Of a DNA stretch of 64,000 nucleotides, positions 1 through 10,961 are shown piece after piece (position 1 is the first letter of the stretch; the number at the start of each line of letters is the position of its first letter). The DNA lies in assembly GCF_910592395.1 (NCBI RefSeq), contig NC_088310.1, forward strand, positions 14,765,501-14,829,500. Reading direction: 5' to 3'. The position numbers were made by a program, and so were the translations under genes. The notes beneath the pieces were generated by a model. It ran no database searches and was not told where the DNA came from. It saw only the letters and a program-made list of their open reading frames with translations. The DNA comes from Lineus longissimus. Its lineage: Eukaryota > Nemertea > Pilidiophora > Heteronemertea > Lineidae.

Positions 1-71
1 TCTCTATTAAGGACACCTCTCTATTAAGGACACCTGGGCCCAGTCCCATGGGTGTCAGCAATAGAGAGGTT
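1..71. repeat. Foldback miniature-element end, partial at window edge
   Basis: A 17-bp unit reading TCTCTATTAAGGACACC occurs twice in tandem at 1-17 and 18-34. It is then met in imperfect inverted orientation near 51-70 (GGGTGTCAGCAATAGAGAGG), so bases 16-70 can fold back on themselves. The arrangement looks like the tip of a miniature inverted-repeat element. It abuts, and probably truncates, the polymerase pseudogene that starts at about 81. The other end lies outside the window. Confidence 0.5.
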
Positions 72-80
72 GTACTGTAT

Positions 81-1445
81 AATGAACGCTCCATGATCCT
101 TGATCTTAAAATGATCCCATATCTTTTTGGCCTCTTCGTAAGCTGAATCATGTGCCATTTCACTCTTTCATTCATCAAAGAACAAAGACTTCTCCAATTA
201 AGTAACTTGTCAACTTTCATGTGATGTGTAAAAGGAATAAAGAACTGATCCGTTCTTTCTCAATAGTCTGAAGTCATCACTATCAGGGAACATATGTCTA
301 GTTATTTTGAACTCATCGTCTACCACTCATTTGGTTATGTGATCTAAACCAGAATGAAGGAATCTGTAAGTGTCTAAAAACCTAAGACACCCGAACCGAA
401 ATGAAATGTATTCCTCTGCTGTTTTAGCAAATATTTTAAGTTTCTTTCATCAGAAAGTTTATCATTAATTCTCTAATGAATAGGTGAGAATCGCATCTAC
501 TAAGATTGTGAAAGAACACTTGAACAAACATGGCTTTCTTTTCATTCAAGTTCCAAGAGTTGTGAACAGCTCCTCGGAAACTCCCATTGTAGCGATCATG
601 ATCCTTGACCTTGTCGTAACCTAGCAATTGGTAACAGTGGTAACAGTGCGTTTCTTTGTGATATCTCTGCCAATCGGACTTTGTCCCAAGGGCAGAGCTC
701 GAATTTGCCTCTGTCATCATTAAAGGAATGTTGCAGTTAAGTAGATCAGATAGTAATTCTTCCATTTAACCAGTCACAGAAAACGTCTACAGCATCAGAA
801 CCCCTGTTACTTGTGTATTCACTATTTTAGAGTAACGGGTAGTCAAAGCGAACATAAACTCCAACTGCTGAAGCAATCTGTTTGAATAGCTTTTCAGTCA
901 CAGGGGTTACAGTGGTTACTTGGGGTACAGGGTTAACATGTTCATTAACAACAGGAATACTTATGGATTCAAAATCAGCATAGATCACTTTCAGCTGATA
1001 CATTCCGTAACTTAAAAAGATTAATCTTAAGACTGTTGTCATGCTCGATCTTGGGGATATCCTTTTGAATACATACAGGAAAGGAGTTTATTTTAATACT
1101 ACCTTTATCTACACTAGCTAGAGTATCAGTTGTGACTTTGTCGGGTGCGACTTTGTCAGGTGCGACTGATGTATCTTTGTTATATTCAGCAGCCAATAGA
1201 CTCCATAGAAAAAATTAATTATCATTTGATTGAACATAAATGACAGCTTTTGTTTTGAATGGTAGTTGAGTGTAATGACCACCTTTACACTTTTTGTATG
1301 AAAAGATCGTAAGATCACAAGTCTTTATCACATTTAAAGACAAACCACTTCCTTTAAAATATCTTTCTTCAATCTGGGCCTTAATGTAATTTAACTGATT
1401 GGTTATGGCATAAATTGCCTGATTCCTTGAAATTATGATTTCCAT
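81..1445 (-). pseudogene. Polinton/Maverick-like protein-primed DNA polymerase B, broken
   Basis: Minus-strand coding remnants in at least three frames add up to the N-terminal and exonuclease part of a family-B DNA polymerase of the protein-primed type found in Polinton (Maverick) virus-like elements. From 5' to 3' I see a segment with a 'FKGSG' motif followed by conserved hydrophobic blocks (1445-1215), a short Asp/Lys/Val-rich tract, and the exonuclease motif region around 'YADFES' (about 1010-960). Next comes a Cys-rich 'CYHC' finger followed by 'KVKDHD' and 'DSHLF' (about 660-450), of the endonuclease-VII-like type often inserted in these polymerases. The remainder runs in other frames down to about 81, with in-frame stops. 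Frameshifts lie near 1200, 970 and 770. It cannot encode a working enzyme. The catalytic palm domain would lie left of the window. Family assignment is by motif recognition and is fairly sure; the exact lineage (Polinton versus adintovirus-like) is open. Confidence 0.75.
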
Positions 1446-2389
1446 TGAGACTGAATGGGATGTGTCGAGCTATGCTCTCTGGACGTAGTCCGGGTGACAC
1501 TGAATATTAATGTTCAATAAACCTACACTCATTGCATTTGCTATAAACATTCGAGGTGTTGGTTTGTTCCTGCTCGGCTCGGTGCATCCATAACCCTATT
1601 GTGAAGAGCGTTAACACAGTATTTACACTTACCATATGAATTTTTTTTATTGCGTACCGTGCGGCGCCTACTGATATGGCATTCATTTACTACCTAAATT
1701 TGAAGAAAATCTCAAAGCAGTCTCCACTTCGAGGGTTTTTGTAATATTGATAGAAGGACAGACACAAAGACCTACAGACAGACGCCATAAAGGAATGAAA
1801 ATACCCCTCGGCCATGCTGGTGGCTGAGGAGTAAAAACTACACTAAGATGATATTGTAACATATGTATTAGGTTCACTCGTAGCAGCCAATAAGAACATC
1901 CTGTGCCATCTCATGCCAGGCTCTGTTATGTAATGCTACCAGGTGAATCAAGGGGTACTTTCTGCAGAGAGGGAGATTAGCCTTGGCTCTGGTAGAGTAT
2001 AGACCGAGCAAGGAAGCAAGAGGAAATAAAGAATATAAAGGATATACATCGTGTTGTAATTGAGTTGGAACCTGGAGGGCGAAAGCCCATACATTACAAT
2101 ATGCGGAAGTACTGCTTTATTTGGACGTATCAAAGTATGAAATCCCGTTAACCGGAACCGTTTGCAATAATTAGGAAGCATCTTTGGCTATATCTATGAG
2201 CGTTATGTGTATAAAGTAAGTGACATATGATATTTCTGCAAAGTTTTGATACTGTGAAGAAGAGAAGGTAGTATCCCCTGTCCAAAAAAATACAGTTTTG
2301 TTTTTGGCTGATAAAAATCTAAAACTACCTTAGAATTTTGTCAAGAGGGTGCTGAGATGAATTAAATGTTTTGACAATCTTTGACTTAC
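1446..2389. other. No gene seen; between polymerase remnant and UBR exon
   Basis: I see no coding region here that I can support. If the UBR exon at 2390-2658 belongs to a working gene, this stretch is intronic and the polymerase remnant lies inside the same intron, because the next UBR-box exon is not visible to the left. A donor-type sequence GTAAGT follows the UBR exon on the minus strand. Confidence 0.5.
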
Positions 2390-2658
2390 CGACATGTGTA
2401 TGTAGGTTCCCCCATTTTGAAAACATGCCCACAGAGCTGAGGAGGCTGGTCCTTTTCCTTCAGTAGTTTAAATATTGTTTCTGGGTCGCCTGCACATAAG
2501 AATTTTTCCATTGGTGACAGAACAAATTTCTTCAATCGGCGGTCCACTTTCACTGCATCTGTTTCCACAGAAGGTGGAAGAATTATAGGGATGAAGTTCC
2601 TCCAGTGATCTTGGAGTGATTTGTCAAGTAATCCCTCTGCAAAACATTTGGACCATTC
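2390..2658 (-). CDS. E3 ubiquitin ligase UBR1/UBR2-type, one internal exon
   Basis: This is a 269-bp exon on the minus strand. It opens after an acceptor (TTTATTATAG at 2668-2659), is open throughout in a single frame, and stops at a donor (GTAAGT, 2389-2384) in phase 2. The 89 encoded residues contain 'LSPMEKFLCAGDPETIF' and end in 'QLCGHVFKMGEPTYTCR'. The latter matches the opening of the UBR box, the zinc-binding domain with which UBR1 and UBR2 ubiquitin ligases bind basic N-terminal residues (type-1 N-degrons). The Cys of 'LCG' and of 'TCR' would be zinc ligands. In the family the next residues are Asp-Cys, so the domain continues in another exon, not visible here and presumably left of the window beyond the Polinton remnant. 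UBR1 and UBR2 cannot be told apart from this piece. It is the best host-gene exon in the window, and its open frame and good splice sites suggest it is alive. Confidence 0.85.
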
Positions 2659-3150
2659 CTATAATAAAAAAACATAAAAGACTAAAAGACTACAATATGA
2701 CTACAATATAGGAGGCAAAGTTTATTTGCCCTTGGCCCTGCTGGCTTAGGCCCAACCAAACCCCTATAAACGCATTTCATGGGGATTTGTGTTTTAAAAC
2801 TTGCCCTGATCTGACAACACTCAGAAAACCCATTCAATTTTTCATCTTTGGATTTCTCCCGGCCTGCTAAAGAACAAGAGGCCCACGGGCCTTGCACTCA
2901 CCAAATCTAAAGATGCTCACTTTTGTTTCCTGGGTCAGTTCATACAAACATTCCGTCACAAAACTGAGTTAAAAATGGTTTCCAAGATGGGCCGTGTGCC
3001 AAATAAAAAAAAAAGAGGAGCTTTGCTCGATCCATCCGATTGTTCAAATAATTTCATATAGAGTGCAATTAAAAGTTGAAGGTTGTTACAGGGATTAAAT
3101 CTCACCACTTGCGATGGTTCCTTTGAGAGTCACAACCCAGTAGACAACCA
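2659..3150. other. Presumed intron of the UBR gene; repeat tail at 2868-2905
   Basis: No exon recognised. Around 2870-2900 lies AACAAGAGGCCCACGGGCC, a short motif very common in repeats of marine invertebrates. A reverse-complement relative lies at 27868-27908. Upstream exons of the UBR gene should lie further right on the minus strand, but I could not find them. Confidence 0.4.
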
Positions 3151-3159
3151 GTAAGTGCA

Positions 3160-3485
3160 GTCTGGACCTTAACATCAATCTGTTGAAGTTCAGCTTCAGA
3201 GAAACCAGTCCATTAGATGCATGGTCACAACCTAGGAAAACTACATCAGGTAGTAAATGTAGTCTGGACCTTTGTATCAATTCTTTCGAAGTGCAGGTTG
3301 TGAAAAACCAGTCCAGTTGATGCATGGTTACAACATTGGGGCAAACAATTAAGGCAGTATGGACCTCAACATCAAAGTGCAGGTTGAGACAAACCAACCC
3401 ACAACCAGAAACAGTCTGGACCTTTACATCGGTTCCTTTGAAGTGTAGGTTGGTTGTAACAGACTAGTCCAGTGAACATGGTCTT
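3160..3485. repeat. Degenerate tandem repeat, about 100-bp units
   Basis: The phrase TCTGGACC (once TATGGACC) recurs at about 3161, 3263, 3358 and 3415. It is followed each time by A/T-rich sequence with ATCAA, then GAAGTGCAGGTTG-like sequence and (in most units) ACCAGTCCA. Units are about 102, 95 and 57 bp long and clearly diverged. No coding role is apparent; stops occur in all frames. Confidence 0.7.
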
Positions 3486-4690
3486 GCCTAAGCCGGAACA
3501 GCCATGTGTTACAGTATGCCACTGAAAGGTGGTGACACCTGGCCTAAGCTCTTTGTACTACTTTCATCATGGCTGAATAAACAAGTCTAAGTTTGTGAAC
3601 CCGACTTCATCCTTCATTATAACCAACATTAAAACGTAGTGACAGCTTAAGGGCTCCGTGAAAGAAATAAGAAAGTACCTGAGTCACCTCCGATACAGGT
3701 CAATATGACAGTAAAGGTAATAAAACCGAGAATTTGAGGAGTCAAAGTAATGACATGACCGTGATGGGTGAAAGTGGATTTATTCTTCAATCTTTGGTGG
3801 ATTCTTAATCTACAGAGCCAAGCCATAACGGGGATATACTTTTTTATAATTAATTTAAGGAAATACTGTGTCACTGGCCAGTTCAGAACTTGTATTCTAA
3901 TATGCCCATATCAGTCCGCGAGTGACGATTTGATGGCAATGCTGTACACAAATCAAATTTTCTCAGGCAATCGGAATTGGGATGTTTTGAATTTTTACTA
4001 TTATTTCGATAAAAGCCTCTTCAAAACACATATAAAATTTGGTGGGAATTAAAGCACCCTTGGTGTACTTTTTTCACCAACCTATATTCATTAAAATGTA
4101 CACAGAATGTACACGCTGGCTAATAGAGGTCTCTGGCCTAGAACTATTGAAAACATGGCAGCATTCTTGCGGGAGACTTAAATGTAGACAGATTTTGTCT
4201 TATTTTCTCGACCCTTCACATTGTTTACACTTCTTTTGCATGTTTTTGAATCAGTTTTAAATTAATAATTATACATTTTAACCCTTTGCTGATTTGCATT
4301 ACTCATTCCATGCTATTGAACAGAAATCCAAAAATCGAAACCGATATGTACTGTGTAGGCCTATCCACTAAGTGTTGTATGTGATATAGGCCTACTTCAT
4401 GCCTATGAACTGTACTATTAGTTGATGTAGGGCCTTACATGCAGTCAGATTCAGAATTAGTCATTTTATTTCAGACTCTTTGCAATCGCAATCGCTTCGC
4501 AATCTCATTGAGGCACTGATGCATTAGATCACTCTTCCAAGGACAAGGCTGTAGGCCTATCGGCACGATACCTCCTTATTGAGAATGTGACCAAATTAAC
4601 ATCTATTATCTGTTGAGGTGGATTCATAGCACATTACACATATAGAAATGCACGGGGGGGGGGGGCACCCCAAATGAATTTTTCACCCAG
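3486..4690. other. No gene recognised
   Basis: AT-rich sequence with short open frames lacking splice context or family similarity that I can recognise. A G homopolymer sits near 4652-4665. Confidence 0.4.
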
Positions 4691-4694
4691 AGAT

Positions 4695-4905
4695 TTCCTG
4701 GTGCCTTTTTTTCCAGTGCCTTTTTTACCTAGTAGTATAGTGATTTCCTGGTGCCTTTTTTTCCAGTGCCTTTCTTACCTAGTGCCTTTTTTACCCAGTG
4801 CCTTTTTTTCCTAGTGCCTTTTTTACCTAGTGCCTTTTTTTCCAGTGCCTTTTTTACCTAGTGCCTTTTTTTCCGTACCCTTTTTTCCAGTGCCTTTATT
4901 ACCGT
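4695..4905. repeat. Minisatellite of AGTGCCTTTTTTACCT-type units
   Basis: About eleven head-to-tail copies of a 16-18 bp unit reading close to AGTGCCTTTTTTACCT or AGTGCCTTTTTTTCC. Two subtypes alternate (ending ACCTAG or TTCC), and one longer motif beginning GATTTCCTGGTGCC is repeated near 4692 and 4741. It is strongly strand-asymmetric (pyrimidine-rich). No function is evident. Confidence 0.85.
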
Positions 4906-5842
4906 CTACCGATATACATACGGAGTAACGTGAGAGTAACTCGGTATAGAATATAGTTATGGGAATTTATGCATGCACTATCTGCCTGTAGAAGTCGCTC
5001 AAATTTCATGATTTGATAGTCAAGACGATGAAGTCTTAGATCTCTGAACAGGATATCAATCCACTTTGCTGTATCTTGAGGGGAAGAGTTACCGGGTGAA
5101 TCTTTACAAGTCTGAAACCCAATTCATGAAATGAAATGAAAACTGTTGTTTGCTTACTTTTATCAAGTATTTATTTGGAGACAGTAAACAATGTTGAAGG
5201 TATGAGACAGTCTTTCAGGTTCACAAATCTTCCTAAATTTGAGAAACAAAGGAATTTTTTTGGTGCAAGCAAATCTGTAGCTTTTTCTCTGCCAAAAACC
5301 TTATCAACACGTGAATAAGGGTCATTGCTAGGGCAAGCTAGCATATTGAAGAAAAAATCACCTATAGTTTAGGAGTAAATGGTGATTTTATTTACAATTT
5401 TTGTCAATTTCTTCCATGGCAAAACTGCCTGTCTTTGCTGTGAGATGTCCCCACCTTACACTACCAAATTGCTGGTAGGCCTAATTAGCTAGATACAAGT
5501 GGCATAAAGCTTTGCAAACCATTGATGAATGGAAAAGGTGGTAGTGGCCCCAAAACATTGATGTTTTAAAAGGGGTGCAGTGTATTGGATGTGAGCCATG
5601 TATTCAAGTGTGTGTGTTGGGGGGGGGGGGGAGTTCTGAACACCGACCAAGATAAAAATTACTTGTCTGCATTGTAGGCATGAAGCCTAAGCAATCCCTA
5701 AAGCCTCAGATAAGACAGTCTTCACAATGCTAAGACGTGAAGATTGTCTTAACCAGATTAGTCGGGGTGACGGGGAGGGCCAAGGGGGGGGAGATACCTC
5801 TTTTACTCGATTTTACCACTTCAGTTTTGAATATAAATGCAA

Positions 5843-6739
5843 CTAGAACTGAGATTTCACAGGAGCACCTGTGAATTCATGACTCCAGGGTTGTTTTGAG
5901 GGCGATATCGTAAGAGTTGGTCTTGAGTATGGGAACCTGAAGGTCCGTGAGGCACCTGGGGAGAGAAGACTAGTTGAACGATGAGATCTGTTCATGGAGA
6001 AGAAGTGTTGAGTGGCTTTGTATCGTGTACTCTTGTTGGTGGTTGAAGGAACACTATTATTGATCTCATTATATGAATACCATTTATTTACAAACAAGTG
6101 AAAACAGATCATATCATATTCCTGGGCATAAATTAAAATAGGAGTGCGGGAACAAGGTTTTTTTAGCAGGAGGAAAGCGAGAACATTTTGCGCCGTCGTA
6201 TTCCGATTTGACTGGTTAGTGGTGAAATCTGCTTTTACTTTTGCAAATTAACAATAACATATTGGTTTTTCTAGTTCTATCGTTGTCTGAATTAAAGATG
6301 CTTCCCCAATGCTTGACTGGTCTGGCAAGAGGCATTGCCAGGAAAACGTGACGTCATTTTGGCCATTCTTCTTACCGCACGCCCTCCCTCTCCGTAAAAC
6401 TTCCTGACATGGTGTGAAGTGGGAGGGCGCACAATGGGAACCACACTGCCGCGATGTTAATAGTTTCTATTTATAGAATTCAGCGGCAGAGATTTTAAGC
6501 ACGGAAAAAGTAGATTAACTCGGCTAATCTCAATGGATTTTACCCAGGAATGTTTTTAAGGCAAGAGAAACATCTGATTTAAGTACTGCGCTTATTAGAT
6601 TTCATGTTCATGCCGAAGATTGGCCTAAAACGTGGACGAAAAGAGTACATTATCGAGTGTTGGAGAGGTCACGTGATTGGACGAGAAACCTGAGCGAAAA
6701 CAATACTGACTCCAGCTCCCAGAGGAGGAGCTGGAGTCA
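5843..6739 (-). mobile_element. Hairpin-ended TTTA element, copy A (inverted)
   Basis: This 897-bp segment is a reverse-complement copy of the element at 33401-34279. It carries the diagnostic terminal palindrome TGACTCCAGCTCC / GGAGCTGGAGTCA at its right end (6707-6739) and CTAGAACTGAGATTTCAC at its left end. No clear target duplication can be read here because the right side abuts a LINE tail. An 89-codon open frame (6112-5843, minus) is conserved with copy B, but it resembles nothing I know and may be chance. Confidence 0.8.
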
Positions 6740-6921
6740 TAATGAAATTCATCTTGTATTATATATATATGTTTATTTCGTACTCGTAGGTACAATACAG
6801 TGCAAGGGGTGCATTACAAACACTAGTGCATTACAACGCGATATTACAAATAGAAATTAAAGAGGAAGAGAAACCGACATCATGTAAGACATGCAAAAAC
6901 TACGTTCAAGGGTATAAGCAA

Positions 6922-7590
6922 TTAAGAAACGCACAGTACCAATAATATGTCATCAATTTCCCCCCTCGTAAGTATACACATCCCTTTATCCCGGCCACAT
7001 AATAATTCCCTAATCTGTCCCGCCAATATTTTCTGCCCCTCTGTTACATTAGACCTCCCAATGTCCCGTGTCATAAAAAATACATTTGGCAAATTGCCCC
7101 TATCCCAACCATACTTTGCTAACAAAAAATTAAAACTTTTCCCAAGAGACAATCGACTCCCACCCTCAATGATACGTTTGCATAGTTTGATATATACATT
7201 TTTAGATTTTCCAAGAGTTTTAAAAAAGTTAACAAAACGCTTCTCTATTTGAGCCTGAATCGGAGAATCATGTATGATTAATGGAAGTAAAAACTTATGA
7301 GTGCGAGACGGTAAACTAAGAAGTTTTCTAATACATACCCTCCATGCCACGTATACATTCTCAATTCCTTGAAATGATATATCCCACCCCTGGAACCCGT
7401 AAAGAGACATACAATAAGATTTGAAAAGCCTGTATTTTACTTCGTGAGTAGCAAACCGAAATTGAGATAATAGAATGTTTGTTCTTTTGTACAAGTCATT
7501 AATCGTCGCCTGAAACTTTCTCTTCATAATGTCCGGCCCCAAAAACATACCCAAATGTACCTCATAGGGAGATGGTCGAAGTGCCACTCC
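6922..7590 (-). pseudogene. LINE retrotransposon reverse transcriptase, C-terminal fragment
   Basis: An open minus-strand frame encodes the post-catalytic end of a non-LTR retrotransposon polymerase: 'HLGMFLGPD', then a helix-rich stretch with 'YGFQGWD', then 'VYVAWRVCIRKLLSLPSRTH' and 'IQAQIEKRFVNFF'. The Trp-Arg...Leu-Pro...Arg-Thr-His block is typical of the thumb and C-terminal region of Jockey/CR1/L2-like elements. The catalytic Y-x-D-D motif is missing, so the copy is truncated at its 5' end, as is usual for LINEs. Codons upstream of about 7590 look unrelated although the frame stays open to 7710. A 3' untranslated tail appears to reach about 6745, next to copy A of the hairpin element. 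Exact clade is not assignable by eye. Confidence 0.75.
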
Positions 7591-7683
7591 CTGAAACCAA
7601 ATGACAATGTCGAAACCCACGGTTGCACCAAAGATAATGAGACTGAGAGTGTTTTCAGTCGTTTTTGCCCAAAGAGAGAAGTG

Positions 7684-8080
7684 TCCTGTCTGACATGTCC
7701 TGTCCGACACGAGGGATGAGTGGGGTTTTTTTCCCCCCTTCCGCTGTCCTTGTCCAAACTTTCTTTTGAACCCTACCTAAGATGTAAGAGAACAAAAATC
7801 TCAAGCTGTTAATGTTATAAAAAAACCATGTAGATGGAGGAGAACTTTTCAGTTTCCTAACACGCCAAAAAACGGACTTACTTTTTTTGTCCTGTCCTAC
7901 ACGGACTTTCTGACCCTATTTTTAAATTGAAAAATAATTTCAGTGATTTCAATTTTTAACCATGTAGGCTATAGTGGTTCAATAGTACTTGCCTCCAACA
8001 AGGTCAGAGTTTTTTTTAAATTTCCTAGAATAAATGTTATGAAAGGAAAATGCCTGAAAATGTCCTATCCGACACAAAAC
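7684..8080. repeat. Cluster of TGTCCTGTCCGACAC-like motifs
   Basis: Variants of TGTCCTGTCCGACAC occur near 7682 (followed at once by a second at about 7694), 7889 and 8063, set in otherwise dissimilar AT-rich sequence. The pattern resembles the TGTCCCGTACATAAC series at 20-26 kb. Nothing in the window explains it. Confidence 0.55.
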
Positions 8081-8590
8081 AAATACATGTACCATGAAAT
8101 GGCCCAAAACTGGTTCCTTTCAAAACCTCATGATTAAGCCCATTGGAAAAGTTTGAAAAAGCTGCAAATAAAATCACCGTTTACTCATAAACTATAGGTT
8201 ATTTTTTTCTAGCTTGCCCTGTAGGCTACTGGCAATAGGGTGTTCAGGTCAAAATAAACCATTATTACATACATAATTATTATTGCAGGCTATAATTCAA
8301 ATATCAGCTATAATAAGCATTATGGCCTTTACAGAATGGAAAAATTCCTGTTCAGTCCAAAGTTATAGGCATTTGAACTTCGCAAGATTGGGACATTTTG
8401 ACCAAGGGCTCCAAAGGGAAAATGCCTTACAGGGTCAAAGGTCAAATGGCATCCAACATGGCTGCCGGGGTGAGAAAATGATCAGTATTTTAGCTGTAGG
8501 AATCTTATTTATGAATATTTTTCAGCAAAATTTATAGAACGGAGTCATATTATGATGACCGTCCTAACAAATTCAAATGGCCGCCAAAAT

Positions 8591-8936
8591 CCAAGATGGC
8601 TACCAATAATCCAAGATGGCCACCAAAACTATGCAACTTCGCAACCTTTTCTGTAGCTCCGACTCCCATTGCAAGCCAAAGGAGTAGTAAAACTTGATGA
8701 TTATGGATCTTCGGGTTGGAATTCAATATGGCGGCATTCCAAGATGGCCGCCAAGGACAAATATTGGAATATGGCTGCTAGTAATAAGGATGTTGGCAGA
8801 TATCATTTCAGTTTCTTAAACTAAGACACTGGTATGATATGCAGCTCGAGGTCAGTCAATCTTTATCCACTTTCATGCAACCGCCATCAGGCGGCCATGT
8901 TGAAACCAATATGGCCACCACTGAAACCAAGATGGC
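8591..8936 (+). promoter_or_regulatory. Cluster of CCAAGATGGC (YY1-like) motifs
   Basis: CCAAGATGGC occurs at 8591, 8611, 8739 (extended to CCAAGATGGCCGCC) and 8927, with further ATGGCCGCC and ATGGCGGC variants between them. The core resembles the binding consensus of the zinc-finger factor YY1. Similar motifs occur at 52362 and 62454. Whether any protein binds is unknown; repetition inside TEs may simply reflect element sequence. Confidence 0.4.
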
Positions 8937-9231
8937 CGTCAAACTCTGCCAACACCATTAATATTCTAACCAGGCTTGTAATATATCAAAATGATCGGAT
9001 GAGAGTAAGGACGCCAGTCGACTGTTTAAAATGTGGCTAATAACAGACACAGAAAGACTAGAAGCGTTATAAATCAAGTTCATACATTATTATTCAACTC
9101 ATTTGCAAATTACAGATGAAAATAACAGATAATACATCTCAAGTACCATCGAATGTATTTGCTGCTGGACAACCACAATCCCTCACTCTGCTGAATCTGC
9201 CTCAATTCTCTTCATCCAGCCAGATCTGAAG

Positions 9232-9286
9232 ATAAAGAATAATACCTCAAAATAAAGAATAATACCTCAAAATAAAGAATAATATC
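9232..9286. repeat. 20-bp tandem repeat, about 2.8 copies
   Basis: ATAAAGAATAATACCTCAAA is repeated head to tail at 9232-9251, 9252-9271 and partially at 9272-9286. It lies inside the 8237-10354 element. Confidence 0.9.
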
Positions 9287-10374
9287 TTATTCGGTATTGG
9301 TACTTTCAATTATATCATTTATGTCAATGAGACATCTCCCCCAAGGCTTTATTGGTTCAGAGTTACAGATGGTGCTATAGTACACACAGCTATAGCCAAA
9401 CATGGCCTGGTCACTCACAGAACACTGCCACACTGTCACTAAAACCATGCAATGCTGAATGCATGAACCAGGAAATCAAAAGAAAAACATTGATATTTTC
9501 ACCAAACTACCCAACAAAACCTTTAAATACAGAGCATTCGAGTCTCAGGACTGTCAAGAACAACATTAGTCAACTGTCACGAGATAACAAGAATGAAAAC
9601 ATTGTCAAAATATACAATAAACCTACCCAAACTGACTGAAATCAGTTGATTTTCTTATGCTAATTTAATTGGAAAAGTGCCCGGATGTTACGAAAATTGG
9701 GCATGCGCCACCATCGGCCAAGTTGGAACTACAAAATAAATTATAAACTCTTGATTCCGCTGGAGATGTCAAATCATTTTCATCAAAACGGAGGTTTATA
9801 CTTACAATTACCACTAAATCCGTTTAATTATCATTTCTATGAGATTTCAGAAGGGATAATTAGGTGTTGTTTAGGAGTGTCAAATCTTGAAAATGCCTAA
9901 AATCGGTAAATATTGACGGAATTTCATCCGGTTTTGGACAAACAGCAAGAGTTTCAGCAGTAGAGTTCATTTCCGGATAGATAATTTACATAGGTCATAT
10001 GCCCTTTTGCGGAAAAGGCGGCAAAGATTTGACGAGCAAGTGACAGTTGGCCACGCCCCCGTGCCGTCCTCATTAGCATAACGTTATGGCGGACGTGATG
10101 ATCGCCACGGCGGCCCAAGTTGTGCGTAATTTCTAATTTCTCCCCAAATACTCGATGAATTTCATTGAAATTTGAGACAATGAAAGATTAGATACCTGTT
10201 TACCTTGGGTCTTCCTGGTTTCTTCATACATCATCGATAAGACACCGAAATTAACCGATCTTCAAGAGGTGTGAAAAGTTTTTTTCGTCATTTTCTGTGC
10301 GTGACGCGAAAATGCGCTTACGGAACGTTGAAAGTCACGTGACCTGAACACCCTACTGGCAATGACCCCTAGGC

Positions 10375-10953
10375 GGGGTCATACCTATGTTTCCCGGTAC
10401 CTATATGTCCCGGTACCTATGTGTCCCGGTACCGATGTGTACCGGTCAGTACAAGAAATGCGATTTTAGGATTTAATAGGCCTATTGTCATGACATCCTC
10501 GGCACCAGTGGTTTTCGATATGCTTCGGCTCTTTGCTATTTGTAAGGACGAAGGGGTATCAAAAAGATATAGTTGTGATAGTCGGCGTCATAAGTTAGTG
10601 TCCATAAGAAAAAAAAACGGCCCCCGCCCTGACCCAAAAACATCAAAGGGCCTCAAGGAACAAAACCAAATTCACTTGACTTCCAAATCTCTCATAGACC
10701 TACCTTGAAATTGTGTTGGGTCCAAAATTAGATTGAGGAAAAACCATTGTTTTTATTCAAGTAACCAAAAAGGCCAGTCAAATTTACTTATGAGGCCGAC
10801 TATCATGACTTTATCATGACTATCGGCCTAATCCTAAAATCGCATTTTTACTGCCCGGGACGTGACCGGGAGACATAGGTACTGGGAAACATAGGTACCG
10901 GGACACATAGGTACCGGGAAACATGGGTACTGGGACACATAGGTATGGACCCC
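10375..10953. mobile_element. Element with TIRs made of 16-bp arrays, 8-bp TSD
   Basis: The ends read GGGGTC...GACCCC and are flanked by CCCTAGGC on both sides (10367-10374 and 10954-10961), an 8-bp TSD (hAT- or Mutator-type). Each TIR is an array of a 16-bp unit, ACCTATGTGTCCCGGT. There are four direct copies at 10383-10446 and five inverted copies at 10865-10944, followed inward by the inverted block AATGCGATTTTAGGATT. The central 380 bp has no recognised coding content. The array design suggests multiple transposase-binding sites; this is inference. Confidence 0.85.
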
Positions 10954-10961
10954 CCCTAGGC

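Larger units (their letters stand above)
8237..10354. mobile_element. DNA transposon, 15-bp TIR, 9-bp TSD (Mutator-like)
   Basis: The element starts AGGGTGTTCAGGTCA and ends with its exact reverse complement. It is flanked on both sides by ACTGGCAAT (8228-8236 and 10355-10363), a 9-bp target duplication (10 bp if one terminal base is shared). Nine-to-ten-bp TSDs point to Mutator-like elements. The joined flanks restore a continuous inverted-repeat arm of the host element at 5323-10366, an independent check of the borders. The 2118-bp interior has no transposase that I recognise, so it is non-autonomous. It carries several CCAAGATGGC motifs at 8591-8936 and a 20-bp tandem repeat at 9232-9286. 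Confidence 0.85.
5323..10366. mobile_element. Old inverted-repeat element, host of a nested cluster
   Basis: The left arm (about 5323-5400) begins GGGTCATTGC, then GGGCAAGCTAG, CCTATAGTTTA and GGTGATTTTATTT. The same blocks recur in reverse complement at about 8236-8160, with the outermost GCAATGACCC displaced to 10359-10368. The displacement is explained by the later insertion at 8237-10354, which has a 9-bp TSD. The arms are about 80 bp and diverged. Inside sit the hairpin element (5843-6739), a LINE fragment (6922-7590) and a cluster of TGTCCTGTCCGACAC motifs (7684-8080). I could not define this element's own TSD. Confidence 0.6.

Noticed and set aside
5843-6112. 89-codon frame conserved between hairpin copies A and B as a possible transposase
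   Set aside because: Short, no domain, and removed by the deletion in copy C; conservation is explained by recent copying.
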